NCBI GenBank assembly: GCA_024693715.1
Contig: JAILKS010000026.1
Location: forward strand, 1-64,000
Reading direction: 5' to 3'
Source of the DNA: Treponema sp.
GTDB taxonomy: Bacteria > Spirochaetota > Spirochaetia > Treponematales > Treponemataceae
DNA: 64,000 nucleotides
The notes under the pieces were generated by a model. The model was not told the origin of the DNA. It searched no databases and saw nothing but the letters and a program-made list of their open reading frames with translations. The stretch's first letter is position 1; each line of letters opens with the position of its first letter. Below are positions 55,655 through 64,000 of the stretch, in pieces. The translations under genes were made by a program, and so were the position numbers.

Positions 55655-56932
55655 GTGTACGCTTTAGTAGGAATAATCATCTTAATTTTAGTAATTCTAA
55701 TTCTCGTTTTTTTATACACACAATTTAAATCTAAAATTGAATTTTATATTACAGGTCTTGACTCAAAGTTTTCTATATCTGATTTGAATCTTTTGTGGAA
55801 TGTAGCAAAATATTGTGAGCTTGAAAATCCTAATTCACTGTTTTTTTCTCTTCCTGCATTAACAAAATGCATGACAAAAATCACTTCAGATGCAAATGAA
55901 GAAGGGAATGATAAGGATCCGAAAACTCAAGTTCTTCTTTCAAAATTATTTGATTTCAGAACAAAACTTCAAAATGAATCCGATGAAAAAAAGGGTTTAA
56001 ATTCAACTACAGGACTTGAAAAAGGGCAGAAACTAAGAATCATCCTTCCTGGAAAAGGAGTTTTTGCTTCAAAAGTTTTGAATAACGGTAAAGAAATAAT
56101 TGTAACTGTACCGCGTCAGAAAAATCTTATTCCTATATCAGCCGAAAACTGGGTAGGTAAGGTAATAAACGTATATTTATGGCGTAAAGGCGATGCACGT
56201 TATGTTTTTGATACAACTGTAATTAATCACGGCTTATTCATCGGTGAATCTTCAATTTCTCTTGCTCATTCAAATAACATGATTCGTACCCAGAAAAGAC
56301 GCTCAGTACGTGCTAAATGCAGTATAAATGCACTTTTATATATTATCAGGGAAGAGGTTGTAGATTATTCTTCGGTTGAAACTAAGAACGGATATAAATG
56401 TATTATTGAAGATGTTTCGGAATCCGGAGCTATGATTAGAATCGGAGGAAGGGGTGTTCCTAACGTTCAGATAAAGCTCCAGTATGAGATAAACAAAATG
56501 CTGATTATTATGTTCGGTATAGTACGCACTGCTGAATATAATGAAGCAAAAAATCAATCGCTACTTCACTTTGAATGTATTCATATAGAACCAATGATGA
56601 AAAATGAAGTTTTAAGCTTTGTTTATAACACCTTGCCACAGAATGAAAAAGAAGTCTTTGATGCAATCACTCTGACAGATGCAGATGAAAAGGCAGAGGA
56701 AGCAGGTCTTGAAAATATGGAACCACCTGAGCAGTCTCCTGAAATCTCAAGCTTTGCAGGGGAATCAACTAAAGACAAAATAGCAGAAGCCAACAGTTCA
56801 TCAATTGCTTCAGGAATATCATCTGATTTTGACAAGGCCTTGCAGGAAAAAATCAACAGGGCAGAGTATAAGCCACCAGTTACTGAAAAGGTCATTAATT
56901 CTGACTCAGTACGAGAGGAACCAATAAATTAA
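55655..56932 (+). CDS. PilZ-domain cyclic-di-GMP receptor protein, GTG start
   Basis: A 425-residue protein. It has an N-terminal membrane helix (residues 3-22), a central beta-rich part, and a PilZ domain from about residue 212 with the c-di-GMP motif RRSVR (about 214-218) and DVSESGAMIRIGG (D/NxSxxG, about 250-258). The last 80 residues are a low-complexity tail rich in Glu and Ser. GTG start follows AGGAGA. Spirochete PilZ proteins act in motility and virulence control; that role here is inferred. Confidence 0.85.
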   Translation: MYALVGIIILILVILILVFLYTQFKSKIEFYITGLDSKFSISDLNLLWNVAKYCELENPNSLFFSLPALTKCMTKITSDANEEGNDKDPKTQVLLSKLFDFRTKLQNESDEKKGLNSTTGLEKGQKLRIILPGKGVFASKVLNNGKEIIVTVPRQKNLIPISAENWVGKVINVYLWRKGDARYVFDTTVINHGLFIGESSISLAHSNNMIRTQKRRSVRAKCSINALLYIIREEVVDYSSVETKNGYKCIIEDVSESGAMIRIGGRGVPNVQIKLQYEINKMLIIMFGIVRTAEYNEAKNQSLLHFECIHIEPMMKNEVLSFVYNTLPQNEKEVFDAITLTDADEKAEEAGLENMEPPEQSPEISSFAGESTKDKIAEANSSSIASGISSDFDKALQEKINRAEYKPPVTEKVINSDSVREEPIN

Positions 56933-56944
56933 ACGGAAACAGAT

Positions 56945-58114
56945 ATGAAAAGATGTTTTTTATGTATTAGTTTAATCATATTATCAGTTAATTTATATTC
57001 TCAGGAGCTTCAGAAAAAATATCTTAAAGGAAGTTTAACCGAAAAAACTCAGGTCATAAAAGAAGCATCTGGAACAGACAGTGTATGGCTTTCTGATAAA
57101 TCAATGACTTTTATAAAAGAAAATGCAGAACTTCTTTATAATGACCGTGATTTTGAGAATTTTACAATAACTACGATTTATTCATTACCAAAAGAATACA
57201 TAAATACAAAATCTGAACGTGATAAAAAAGCAGCAGCTGGAACTTTTATGAATCTGTATAAAATATATGACAATTCTCCTAATGTACAGATTGCAATACT
57301 GACAAAAATTGAACAGTTCAGGGAAATAATTCCGACTGATGAATTTGCTGTTTTTTTGAATGAAGAACTGAGCAGTTTTAATTTAACGAACAGTCGGAAA
57401 ACTCTTTTCAAATCGCTTGTGTCGGCACTTGGCTCAATCGGTAACAATCATTCTTTCAAGCTTCTTTATAATCTTTACGATACAGACAGTTATAGAGAAC
57501 TCAACGATGAAATTTCAGCAAGTCTTGTAGAATTGATTCCTGTTTCAATGGATGAAGCAATTTCTATCGTAAAAAGTAAAGATATAAATAAAATAAACAG
57601 TTTTTTTAAAATAATTACAAAAAATAACAATATTCAGCAGAAATTTTTATCAGAAATTGCAGAAAATCTGTTAAATGAGACAATATTATTATTAAGCAGT
57701 TCTCCTGATAAAAAAGAGCTGATAGTCAATCTACAGATGAACAGTCTTTCTGTTTTGACTTCTTCAAAATGGACAAGGGCATCAAACAGTATGCTGAATT
57801 TCTTTGCAGCGGCAAAAAATGAATATAAGCAGGGCATTCTGAATGATGATCAGTTTTCAACTGTAATTGAAGCTTTAATAATAATTGCGCCTTTAGAAGC
57901 AGTTAATCCTCTTATAGATTTACTGGGAGAATATAACAACGATGTTGAAAACAACAGAAAAGTTTCTACAAATGTTGTAATTGCTGTTATTAATACTCTT
58001 GGTGCTCTTGGAGATAAAACTGCATTCGATATTCTTCTTTCGGTAACTTATTTAAGCTATCCTGAAAAAGTTCTGTCAGCAGCTCAAACAGCACTGGCAG
58101 GACTTAAATGGTAG
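56945..58114 (+). CDS. Exported HEAT-repeat protein
   Basis: A 389-residue protein with a signal peptide (CFLCISLIILSVNLYS) and helical HEAT/ARM-type repeats (KSLVSALGSIGNNHSFKLLYNLYDT, VIAVINTLGALGDKTAFDILLSVTYLSYPEKVLSAAQTALAGL). Function unknown, probably a scaffold in the periplasm. It lies 12 bases after the PilZ gene and overlaps the ComEC start. Confidence 0.82.
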   Translation: MKRCFLCISLIILSVNLYSQELQKKYLKGSLTEKTQVIKEASGTDSVWLSDKSMTFIKENAELLYNDRDFENFTITTIYSLPKEYINTKSERDKKAAAGTFMNLYKIYDNSPNVQIAILTKIEQFREIIPTDEFAVFLNEELSSFNLTNSRKTLFKSLVSALGSIGNNHSFKLLYNLYDTDSYRELNDEISASLVELIPVSMDEAISIVKSKDINKINSFFKIITKNNNIQQKFLSEIAENLLNETILLLSSSPDKKELIVNLQMNSLSVLTSSKWTRASNSMLNFFAAAKNEYKQGILNDDQFSTVIEALIIIAPLEAVNPLIDLLGEYNNDVENNRKVSTNVVIAVINTLGALGDKTAFDILLSVTYLSYPEKVLSAAQTALAGLKW

Positions 58115-59361
58115 TTTATAAATATTTAAGAAATTCTTTTATTCTGGCAGCATTAATTTTAATATTCATAATCTATACAGGAATAATCCGACTGCCGGTA
58201 AAAGACAGATTCTTATGCTCTTTTGATAATCAGACAATTTCATGTATTTACGGACGGTTGAAAGCATCTCCGGTAAAACTTTCTAACGGGAAATATTACA
58301 GTTCAACGATAAAATCTCTTTATGTAAAAAACAATAAAAATCAGATTTGCCGTTCATACGGAAACATAAAAATCATAATTCCTTCTGAAAGTGCAGAAGC
58401 ATTTTTTCCCGGTAAACTATATTCAAAAGCTGTTCGTTCAAATGCTGCCTTATATGAAACAGGTGGAATCTATGCTTTAAAAGGAAAAATCAAGAACAAT
58501 ACCTTTTATGTCGAAAAATGCAGTTCATATTTTTTCGAAAATACTTTATACGGAAAGCTTTCATATTTTAGGGCACTTGCACGTCTTCAATTTAAAAGAA
58601 TGATGTATTCATGGAATAATGCAGGTGGATTTCTGCTTGCTCTATTATCAGGCTCAAGAGAATATACTGAACCAGAAATGTCCCAATATTTCAAAAAATC
58701 AGGGCTTTCTCATATTCTTGCTTTATCGGGCATGCATCTTACATTATTTTCTGGAATATCAATGTTTTTTACAAAAAACAGAAAGAAAATATCATATTTT
58801 TTAAGATTTATATCTGTTTTTATTTTTGTATGGTTTGCCGGACTTTCACCTTCATTATTAAGGGCATTTATATGCAATATGCTTTTATTAATTTCATTAA
58901 TCTGTAATTCAGATAATCCTGATATGATAGTTATTTTATCCTTTAGTTTTATAATTCAGACAATAATTGCTCCAAATCATTTATACGAAATAGCATTTAT
59001 TCTTTCATATCTTGCCTTGCTGTCAATTCTTATATTCAATACGATGTTTAAAAAAATATATGTAAAATATTTACCGTTTTATGTTTCTACAAGTCTTGCA
59101 TCTTCAACTAGTGCACAAATTCTTACAGCCCCTGTGTCCTTACATTATTTTAAAGCTTTTTATCCCATTGGAATAATCTCAACTATCATAATCTCACCGC
59201 TTGTTTCAATTTTCATTTATTTCGGACTTGCCTTGATTATTCTAAATCTTATTTTTCCGTTTTTACAAACACCCTGTGGATTTTTTATGAATTTTTTATA
59301 TAATATAATCAGGTTTTTAGTTATGATTTTTTCTAAAATGCCTTCTATTTCTATAAAATAA
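58108..59361 (+). CDS. ComEC/Rec2-family membrane protein lacking the hydrolase domain
   Basis: A 417-residue protein with the ComEC layout: an N-terminal helix, a soluble OB-like part (DUF4131, residues 35-150) and a membrane channel domain containing the family motif YFKKSGLSHILALSGMHLTLFSGI. The usual C-terminal metallo-beta-lactamase-like domain is absent; the sequence ends in membrane helices. Whether it supports DNA uptake is unclear. ATG 58108 overlaps the HEAT gene stop. Confidence 0.85.
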   Translation: MVVYKYLRNSFILAALILIFIIYTGIIRLPVKDRFLCSFDNQTISCIYGRLKASPVKLSNGKYYSSTIKSLYVKNNKNQICRSYGNIKIIIPSESAEAFFPGKLYSKAVRSNAALYETGGIYALKGKIKNNTFYVEKCSSYFFENTLYGKLSYFRALARLQFKRMMYSWNNAGGFLLALLSGSREYTEPEMSQYFKKSGLSHILALSGMHLTLFSGISMFFTKNRKKISYFLRFISVFIFVWFAGLSPSLLRAFICNMLLLISLICNSDNPDMIVILSFSFIIQTIIAPNHLYEIAFILSYLALLSILIFNTMFKKIYVKYLPFYVSTSLASSTSAQILTAPVSLHYFKAFYPIGIISTIIISPLVSIFIYFGLALIILNLIFPFLQTPCGFFMNFLYNIIRFLVMIFSKMPSISIK

Positions 59362-59370
59362 GGAACTATC

Positions 59371-60237
59371 TTGAATCATCCGGATTATAATTCACACTCA
59401 GAATTAAAAAATGAACTTGAAAAAAACGGATTTTCGATGCAGAAAAAATTCGGTCAGAATTTTCTGATTAATGAAACTGCTAGAAAAAAGCTTATAGATA
59501 CTCTTGATATAAATGAAAATACAGATGTATGGGAAGTTGGACCGGGACTAGGAGCAATGACAAATGAAATTCTTGAAAGAGGAGCTAAACTTACCGTATT
59601 TGAAATAGACCGTGGATTCATTTCTTTAATAAAACAATATTTTAAATCCTATGAAGATAAAAATAAATTTTTTGTAGTAGAAGGTGATGTATTAAAAACC
59701 TGGAAAAAACATCTTGAAAATAATGCAATTCCTCAAAGATTTTTCGGTAATCTGCCATATAATGTTGCCGCAACTATAATTGCAGATACAATTGAAAATA
59801 ATGTCCGGTTTGAAAAATGTGTTTTTACGGTTCAAAAGGAAGTGGCACTTCGTATGACTGCAAAACCGGGTACAAATGATTATTCTTCTTTTTCAGTTTT
59901 ATGTCAGTGGGCTTACGATGTAAAATCAATAATAGATTTAAATGGAAATAACTTCTGGCCGCGTCCAAATGTAGATTCACGATCCGTTCTTTTTACCAAA
60001 AAAGAAAATTTTCCAGCCTGTGAAAATCCTGCACTTTTCATGAAAGTTATGCGAAGTTTATTTACATCAAGAAGAAAAACTGTACGAAATAATCTTCAGG
60101 GGTATCTTAAAAACAATGAATTAACTTTAAGATTTTTGGAAGAAGCAAAAATAGATCCAATGAAGCGGGCAGAAGTGCTTAGTTTAGAAGAAATGCTGAG
60201 GCTTTCAGATGTAATCAACAGAGGTAAAAATGACTGA
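59371..60237 (+). CDS. rsmA: 16S rRNA dimethyladenosine transferase, TTG start
   Basis: A 288-residue RsmA/KsgA methyltransferase that dimethylates two adjacent adenosines near the 16S rRNA 3' end. The KKFGQNFLINETARKKLID start, SAM motif VWEVGPGLGAMTNEIL and NLPYNVAATII (motif IV) identify it. The TTG start is read with AAGGAACT upstream. It overlaps the YggS gene by eight bases. Confidence 0.94.
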   Translation: MNHPDYNSHSELKNELEKNGFSMQKKFGQNFLINETARKKLIDTLDINENTDVWEVGPGLGAMTNEILERGAKLTVFEIDRGFISLIKQYFKSYEDKNKFFVVEGDVLKTWKKHLENNAIPQRFFGNLPYNVAATIIADTIENNVRFEKCVFTVQKEVALRMTAKPGTNDYSSFSVLCQWAYDVKSIIDLNGNNFWPRPNVDSRSVLFTKKENFPACENPALFMKVMRSLFTSRRKTVRNNLQGYLKNNELTLRFLEEAKIDPMKRAEVLSLEEMLRLSDVINRGKND

Positions 60238-60940
60238 TATTAAAGCAAATCTTGAATCTGTAATTGAAAAAATCAAAATTGCGGAAACAAAAGCCGGTCG
60301 AAAAGAGGGAAGCGTTAAACTTCTTGCAGTAAGTAAATTTCATCCTGTTGAAGAAATAAAACAGACGCTTGATGCCGGACAATTAATGTATGGCGAAAAT
60401 CGTGTCCAGGAGGCATGTGAAAAATTCCCATTACTAAATGATGAATATAAAAATATAGATTTACATTTAATTGGACAGCTTCAATTGAATAAAGTAAAAA
60501 AAATCATACAGTATGCTTCAACAATAGAATCAATAGACAGAATTGAGCTTCTGGATGAAATAGAAAAACAATGTGCCAGAATTAACAGAAAAATCAAGAT
60601 TCTTTTTGAACTTCATACAGGCGAAGAATCAAAATCAGGCTTTGAAAGTAAACAGCAGATTGAAGATGCCCTCGAGCGTTTCGCACAGAATAAATATCCT
60701 CATATAATTCCATCAGGTTTTATGACAATGGCACCTTTTACAGATGATAAGAATCTGATAAGAAAATCATTTATAACGCTAAAAACTGTTGCCAAGGACC
60801 TTCAAATAAAATATCCTATGTATGAGCTTACAGAACTATCAATGGGAATGTCAAATGATTATGAAATTGCAATTGAAGAAGGATCTACAATAGTCAGAAT
60901 CGGAACTGCAATTTTTGGAGAAAGAACATACAATAAATGA
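60230..60940 (+). CDS. YggS-family pyridoxal-phosphate homeostasis protein
   Basis: A 236-residue PLP-binding protein of the YggS/PROSC/YlmE family. The PLP lysine lies in LLAVSKFHP, followed by GENRVQEACEK, HLIGQLQLNKVKKI, and the terminal STIVRIGTAIFGERTY. It buffers PLP and affects amino acid balance. It overlaps rsmA and the next gene, so all are in one unit. Confidence 0.93.
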   Translation: MTDIKANLESVIEKIKIAETKAGRKEGSVKLLAVSKFHPVEEIKQTLDAGQLMYGENRVQEACEKFPLLNDEYKNIDLHLIGQLQLNKVKKIIQYASTIESIDRIELLDEIEKQCARINRKIKILFELHTGEESKSGFESKQQIEDALERFAQNKYPHIIPSGFMTMAPFTDDKNLIRKSFITLKTVAKDLQIKYPMYELTELSMGMSNDYEIAIEEGSTIVRIGTAIFGERTYNK

Positions 60941-61395
60941 AAAAGTTAATATTATTATTTGCTTTATTATCAATTTTCTCAACTCAAATATTCTGTGAAG
61001 AAAATCATACTCCTAAACCTTATTCAGAGGATGAATTTTCACAGCCTTTAAAAGATTTGCGTCGTTTTGAAATAATCACATTCGGATCAATACCGTTTAT
61101 AACTTTAGATGCTACTTTGTTTTATTCATCTTATAAGTGGATTTCCAACGGATTTGATTCACGATATTCTCCGAATCCCTTTGCATCTAATCAATTTTCA
61201 AAGGATGAAATTACAGGAATTATACTTACATCTGTCGGAATATCTATAGGAATTGGCTTAACCGATTATTTTATAAATCTTATAAAAAGAAGAAAAATCA
61301 GAAAAACAACTATTGAAAATTTTGATGATTTGACAATTATAGAACTTCCGCAGCAAAAAGATGAAAAGCAGCCGGATACAGATGAGAGTGAATAA
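60937..61395 (+). CDS. Small exported or membrane protein, unknown
   Basis: A 152-residue protein with a signal peptide (MKKLILLFALLSIFSTQIFC), a helix near residues 38-58 and a hydrophobic helix near residues 88-108, then a polar C-terminus rich in Lys, Asp and Glu. No family is recognised. Its codons fit those of its neighbours, and it overlaps the YggS gene by four bases. Confidence 0.75.
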   Translation: MKKLILLFALLSIFSTQIFCEENHTPKPYSEDEFSQPLKDLRRFEIITFGSIPFITLDATLFYSSYKWISNGFDSRYSPNPFASNQFSKDEITGIILTSVGISIGIGLTDYFINLIKRRKIRKTTIENFDDLTIIELPQQKDEKQPDTDESE

Positions 61396-62376
61396 ATGCC
61401 GTTTATTAACATAAAGGTTCAGTCAGATTATGACAAGCAGGAACGACTTGATAAATATATCGCATCTGTTGAAGGAGGAATGAATCGTTCCAAACTCAAA
61501 AGCGGTGTTACAAACATTTTAATCAACGGAAAAAAAGCAAAGCTTTCTCAAAAGGTAAAGGCAAATGATGTTATTAACATTGAATGGGAAGATAATGTTC
61601 CCGATGATATAATACCGCAGGATATTCCGCTTGATATAATATATGAAGATGAAAATGTGACTGTTGTAAATAAAAAACAGGGGATGGTTACACATCCTGC
61701 CTGTGGAAACTGGGACGGCACTCTTGTAAATGCGCTCTTATATCACTGGAAAAGAGAGTCTGTCAAACAGTTGAAAAATGCAGATAACAAGCAGATTCTT
61801 GAAAATCGTCGTCCAGGAATCGTTCATCGTCTGGATAAAGATACATCCGGCATCATAATTACTGCAAAAAACAGAGATAGCGAGGAATTTTTACAAAAAC
61901 AATTCAAAGAACATTGTCTTCAAAAAGAATATATAGTAATAACTACGGGTGTTCCTCGTGCAAGAGATGGTGATATAAAAACCTTTATTACACGTGATCC
62001 TAAAAACAGACAAAGATTCAAGGCAGTTCTTGAAGAAAAAGGTAAATTTGCACGAACTTTATATCATTGCATAGCATCTTATGGTAATTATTCACTTATA
62101 AGAGTCCGCCTTAAAACCGGTCGAACGCATCAGATAAGGGTGCATATGAAATATTTAGGCTGTCCTATACTAGGAGATTCTTTATACAACAAACCTGATG
62201 TATTATTTAAAGATGCAACCTTAATGCTTCATTCCTGTCAGCTGAAAATAAAACTTCCTGGAAATAAAGAGCATTCAATTTTCCGCACAAAAACTCCTGA
62301 AAGATTTTTACAAATTGAGAAAAAATTAAAACAGAAATTCAATAAGGTTACCGAATGGAAAAAATTAAAATTATAA
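61396..62376 (+). CDS. RluD-like 23S rRNA pseudouridine synthase
   Basis: A 326-residue RluA-family enzyme. An N-terminal S4 RNA-binding domain (ERLDKYIASVEG, NRSKLKSGVTNILINGKKAK) precedes the catalytic domain, with PGIVHRLDKDTSGIIITAKN containing the catalytic Asp, and RTHQIRVHMKYLGCPILGDSLY. This domain layout matches RluD/RluC. The target uridines are unknown. The next synthase gene overlaps it by 22 bases. Confidence 0.92.
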   Translation: MPFINIKVQSDYDKQERLDKYIASVEGGMNRSKLKSGVTNILINGKKAKLSQKVKANDVINIEWEDNVPDDIIPQDIPLDIIYEDENVTVVNKKQGMVTHPACGNWDGTLVNALLYHWKRESVKQLKNADNKQILENRRPGIVHRLDKDTSGIIITAKNRDSEEFLQKQFKEHCLQKEYIVITTGVPRARDGDIKTFITRDPKNRQRFKAVLEEKGKFARTLYHCIASYGNYSLIRVRLKTGRTHQIRVHMKYLGCPILGDSLYNKPDVLFKDATLMLHSCQLKIKLPGNKEHSIFRTKTPERFLQIEKKLKQKFNKVTEWKKLKL

Positions 62377-63098
62377 AAGAACCTGACAATTTAAAACCTT
62401 ATATAATACTCTACAAACCAAAAAATCTACCTTCAGCGCCTTTAACAAAGGATGATAAAAACAACGCACTTTATGAGGCAATTAAAATATATCCTCAGAT
62501 TATGAGCGTGAAGGGGAGAAAAGAAATTGAATACGGTCTTTTACATCGTCTGGATACCGCTACTGAAGGACTTATGATAATAGCATTAAATCAAAAATGT
62601 TATGATGATTTACTGATTCTTCAAATGAATGATAAAATCCAAAAATCCTATAGTGCTGAATGCAATATCATAAATAACAATGCACAACTGTTGAATGGTT
62701 TTCCTCAATTAAACATTGATTTGAATAATAATAAATTTTTAATTGAATCATATTTCAGAAACTATGGAATAAAAAACAGGGAAGTGAGACCCGTAACTCA
62801 AAACAGCAGTAATTTAATTATAAAGAAGATTTCAAAAAATAAAATTTATTCAACACAAATTGAAATTCTAAAAAAAGATGAAAAAACTGCATATACACGT
62901 TGTACGATTACCAATGGATACAGACATCAGGTAAGATGTCATTTAGCGTGGTGCGGTCTGCCGGTAAAAAATGATATGATTTATAACAACAGCTGTGTTT
63001 CTGAAAAAAATAAAACTTTAGACTGGAATCTAAAGTTTCGTGCAGATAAAATATGCTTTGAATACCCGGAAGGAGACTTGAACTCCTATGTCTTGTGA
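62355..63098 (+). CDS. Second RluA-family pseudouridine synthase; 3' end overlaps tRNA-Leu
   Basis: A 247-residue pseudouridine synthase without an S4 domain. GLLHRLDTATEGLMIIALNQ carries the catalytic Asp, and ITNGYRHQVRCHLAWCGLPV is the RNA-binding/closing motif. Its last 36 bases (63063-63098) lie within the antisense of tRNA-Leu, so the final residues (EYPEGDLNSYVL) are encoded by tRNA sequence. Function may be tolerant of this tail. Confidence 0.85.
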   Translation: MEKIKIIKEPDNLKPYIILYKPKNLPSAPLTKDDKNNALYEAIKIYPQIMSVKGRKEIEYGLLHRLDTATEGLMIIALNQKCYDDLLILQMNDKIQKSYSAECNIINNNAQLLNGFPQLNIDLNNNKFLIESYFRNYGIKNREVRPVTQNSSNLIIKKISKNKIYSTQIEILKKDEKTAYTRCTITNGYRHQVRCHLAWCGLPVKNDMIYNNSCVSEKNKTLDWNLKFRADKICFEYPEGDLNSYVL

Positions 63099-63145
63099 AC
63101 ACTTGGACCTGAACCAAGCGCGTCTACCAATTCCGCCATCCGGGC
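63063..63145 (-). tRNA. tRNA-Leu (CAG anticodon)
   Basis: An 83-base type II tRNA on the minus strand. The acceptor pairs GCCCGGA with TCCGGGT (first pair G-U); anticodon stem CTTGG/CCAAG encloses TTCAGGT (anticodon CAG); a long variable arm and T-arm AGGAG/CTCCT with loop TTCAAGT follow. CCA is not encoded. It overlaps the 3' end of the pseudouridine synthase gene on the other strand by 36 bases. Confidence 0.95.
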
Positions 63146-63174
63146 TAATATATTTAATATTTTACTAAATAAGT

Positions 63175-63570
63175 TTATTTTAAGCAACTATATAGACAGA
63201 TAATTACAATGACAAGAGCTGTAATAACAACTGCGTAAATCCACCATGGTAAACTGTCAGAGGAAGCCTGATAATTCTGAAGATTTATTGCCAGTGTACG
63301 AAGTCCGTGTTTATTAAAGCTTTTATTAATCTTAATGTTTTTTGTTTCATAAAGGGCACCGGAATTATTGTTTACCGCATATCCACAGGCAGGACAACCA
63401 TGCTTGAATTCATCGGTACTTCCGGTATTTCCGCAATTAGGACATCTTACGGAAGAGAAAAACTTTCCGCAATTTGTACAAAAACGTGCATCCTTGTTTA
63501 CTTCAGCACCACAGCTTTCACAGAAGAATTTGGCTTTTTTATTTTTATTTTTTTTTGGACCTTTTTTCAT
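63175..63570 (-). CDS. Double zinc-ribbon protein with C-terminal membrane helix
   Basis: A 131-residue protein with a Lys-rich start, two zinc ribbons (FCESCGAEVNKDARFCTNCG, then VRCPNCGNTGSTDEFKHGCPACG), a linker, and one C-terminal membrane helix (AVVITALVIVIICLYSCL). Zinc ribbons of this type are found in stress- or membrane-linked proteins; no role can be given. The start is ATG 63570, three bases beyond the upstream stop; GTG 63576 in the same frame is an alternative that would overlap that stop. Confidence 0.8.
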   Translation of the reverse strand: MKKGPKKNKNKKAKFFCESCGAEVNKDARFCTNCGKFFSSVRCPNCGNTGSTDEFKHGCPACGYAVNNNSGALYETKNIKINKSFNKHGLRTLAINLQNYQASSDSLPWWIYAVVITALVIVIICLYSCLK

Positions 63571-63572
63571 AA

Positions 63573-64000
63573 TCACGCAACTTCCATTAAAAGCAGCTTT
63601 TCATTATTCACATTAAGAATATTGTTTATACGAACACCGCATGTTTTTCGCTGATTTTCGAAAATGTATGAAAAATCACTGATAAAAGTGTTTAATTCAA
63701 AATCATCATCTGTATCATAATCTATTTTGCAGGTAAGTGTTTTGCCGTTATAGTCAAAATAATTTCCGGTAATAAAGCGTTTTGTAAAAGGATGATTAAA
63801 AATAAAACAACCGGTGCCTTTTATGCTTTGATTATTATCCTGAACAAGATTTTCAACCTGTGGTATTTCTTCAGCGACCTCATTTTTTGGTTCAATAGAA
63901 ACACTCTGATTCTTATCAAAATAATCAGAAAGGGTAGAAGAAAGCTCCTTAAAAGATGATGTCGTTAAATCCTTTAAATTATAAACAACATCAAGATAAC
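63573..64000 (-). CDS. Unrecognised protein, 3' part only; N-terminus beyond window
   Basis: An open minus-strand frame runs from the window edge to a TGA at 63573-63575, giving about 142 residues. It reads as real protein: LDVVYNLKDLTTSSFKEL, then an acidic linker (VSIEPKNEVAEEIPQVEN), then a beta-rich domain KGTGCFIFNHPFTKRFITG and TLTCKIDYDTDDDFELN, ending in LLLMEVA. No family is recognised. It is directly upstream of the zinc-ribbon gene with matching codon use, so the two probably form one operon. Confidence 0.7.
   Translation of the reverse strand, partial: YLDVVYNLKDLTTSSFKELSSTLSDYFDKNQSVSIEPKNEVAEEIPQVENLVQDNNQSIKGTGCFIFNHPFTKRFITGNYFDYNGKTLTCKIDYDTDDDFELNTFISDFSYIFENQRKTCGVRINNILNVNNEKLLLMEVA

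Noticed and set aside
1..64000. CRISPR array or intact insertion sequence
   Set aside because: No regularly spaced repeat array and no transposase-like reading frame was seen on either strand.

Overview
The window is AT-rich, densely packed chromosomal DNA, most consistent with a spirochete of the genus Treponema (gut, rumen or oral type). This is inferred from gene content: a cell-shape operon mreB-mreC-mreD-PBP2-rodA, an mltG-dnaG-rpoD block, a PilZ protein, spirochete-like lipoproteins and low G+C coding. It rests on no database search. Genes are tightly spaced, often with overlapping stop and start codons.

Bases 1-6300 are an accessory, defence-like region. It opens inside a type I restriction subunit (hsdR) and continues with a GmrSD-like DUF262/DUF1524 protein carrying a DUF4268-like tail. 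An unrecognised 339-residue gene with its own ribosome site follows, then a GC-rich triple-hairpin element and three gene remnants, one clearly the 3' end of a short-chain dehydrogenase. Bases 6376-11830 hold a LytTR two-component system and a pair of ABC exporter half-transporters. A 21-bp-spaced direct repeat before the exporters looks like the LytTR operator, and a strong terminator closes the unit.

Bases 11897-26040 carry transport and housekeeping genes: a MATE exporter, a purine permease, thrC with an upstream lipoprotein gene, alr, folC, trpS, a CCA-adding enzyme and a glycogen synthase. Two tRNA genes follow (Thr with two oddities, and Tyr). Bases 26382-34595 hold a metallo-hydrolase, mltG, dnaG, rpoD, a zinc-ribbon coiled-coil protein, the RNase P RNA gene (rnpB) and a TPR protein. 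Bases 34666-43524 hold the rod-shape operon, NAD salvage (pncB-nadE) and a FemAB-like ligase.

Bases 43474-48257, on the minus strand, are a MoxR / DUF58 / DUF4129-like / ATP-grasp operon. Bases 48338-55050 carry RNase Z, two tandem related exported proteins, and a Gld-like ABC system (ATPase, permease fused to a GldG-like domain, DUF4340 protein). The right end holds a CPBP protease, PilZ and HEAT-repeat proteins, a short ComEC, rsmA, a YggS protein, two RluA-type pseudouridine synthases, tRNA-Leu (overlapping the end of the last synthase) and two minus-strand genes, the second cut by the window edge.

The best candidates for something new are the hsdR-linked DUF262 fusion with its unknown neighbour, the LytTR operator and exporter pair, the Gld-like envelope cluster, and the triple-hairpin element.
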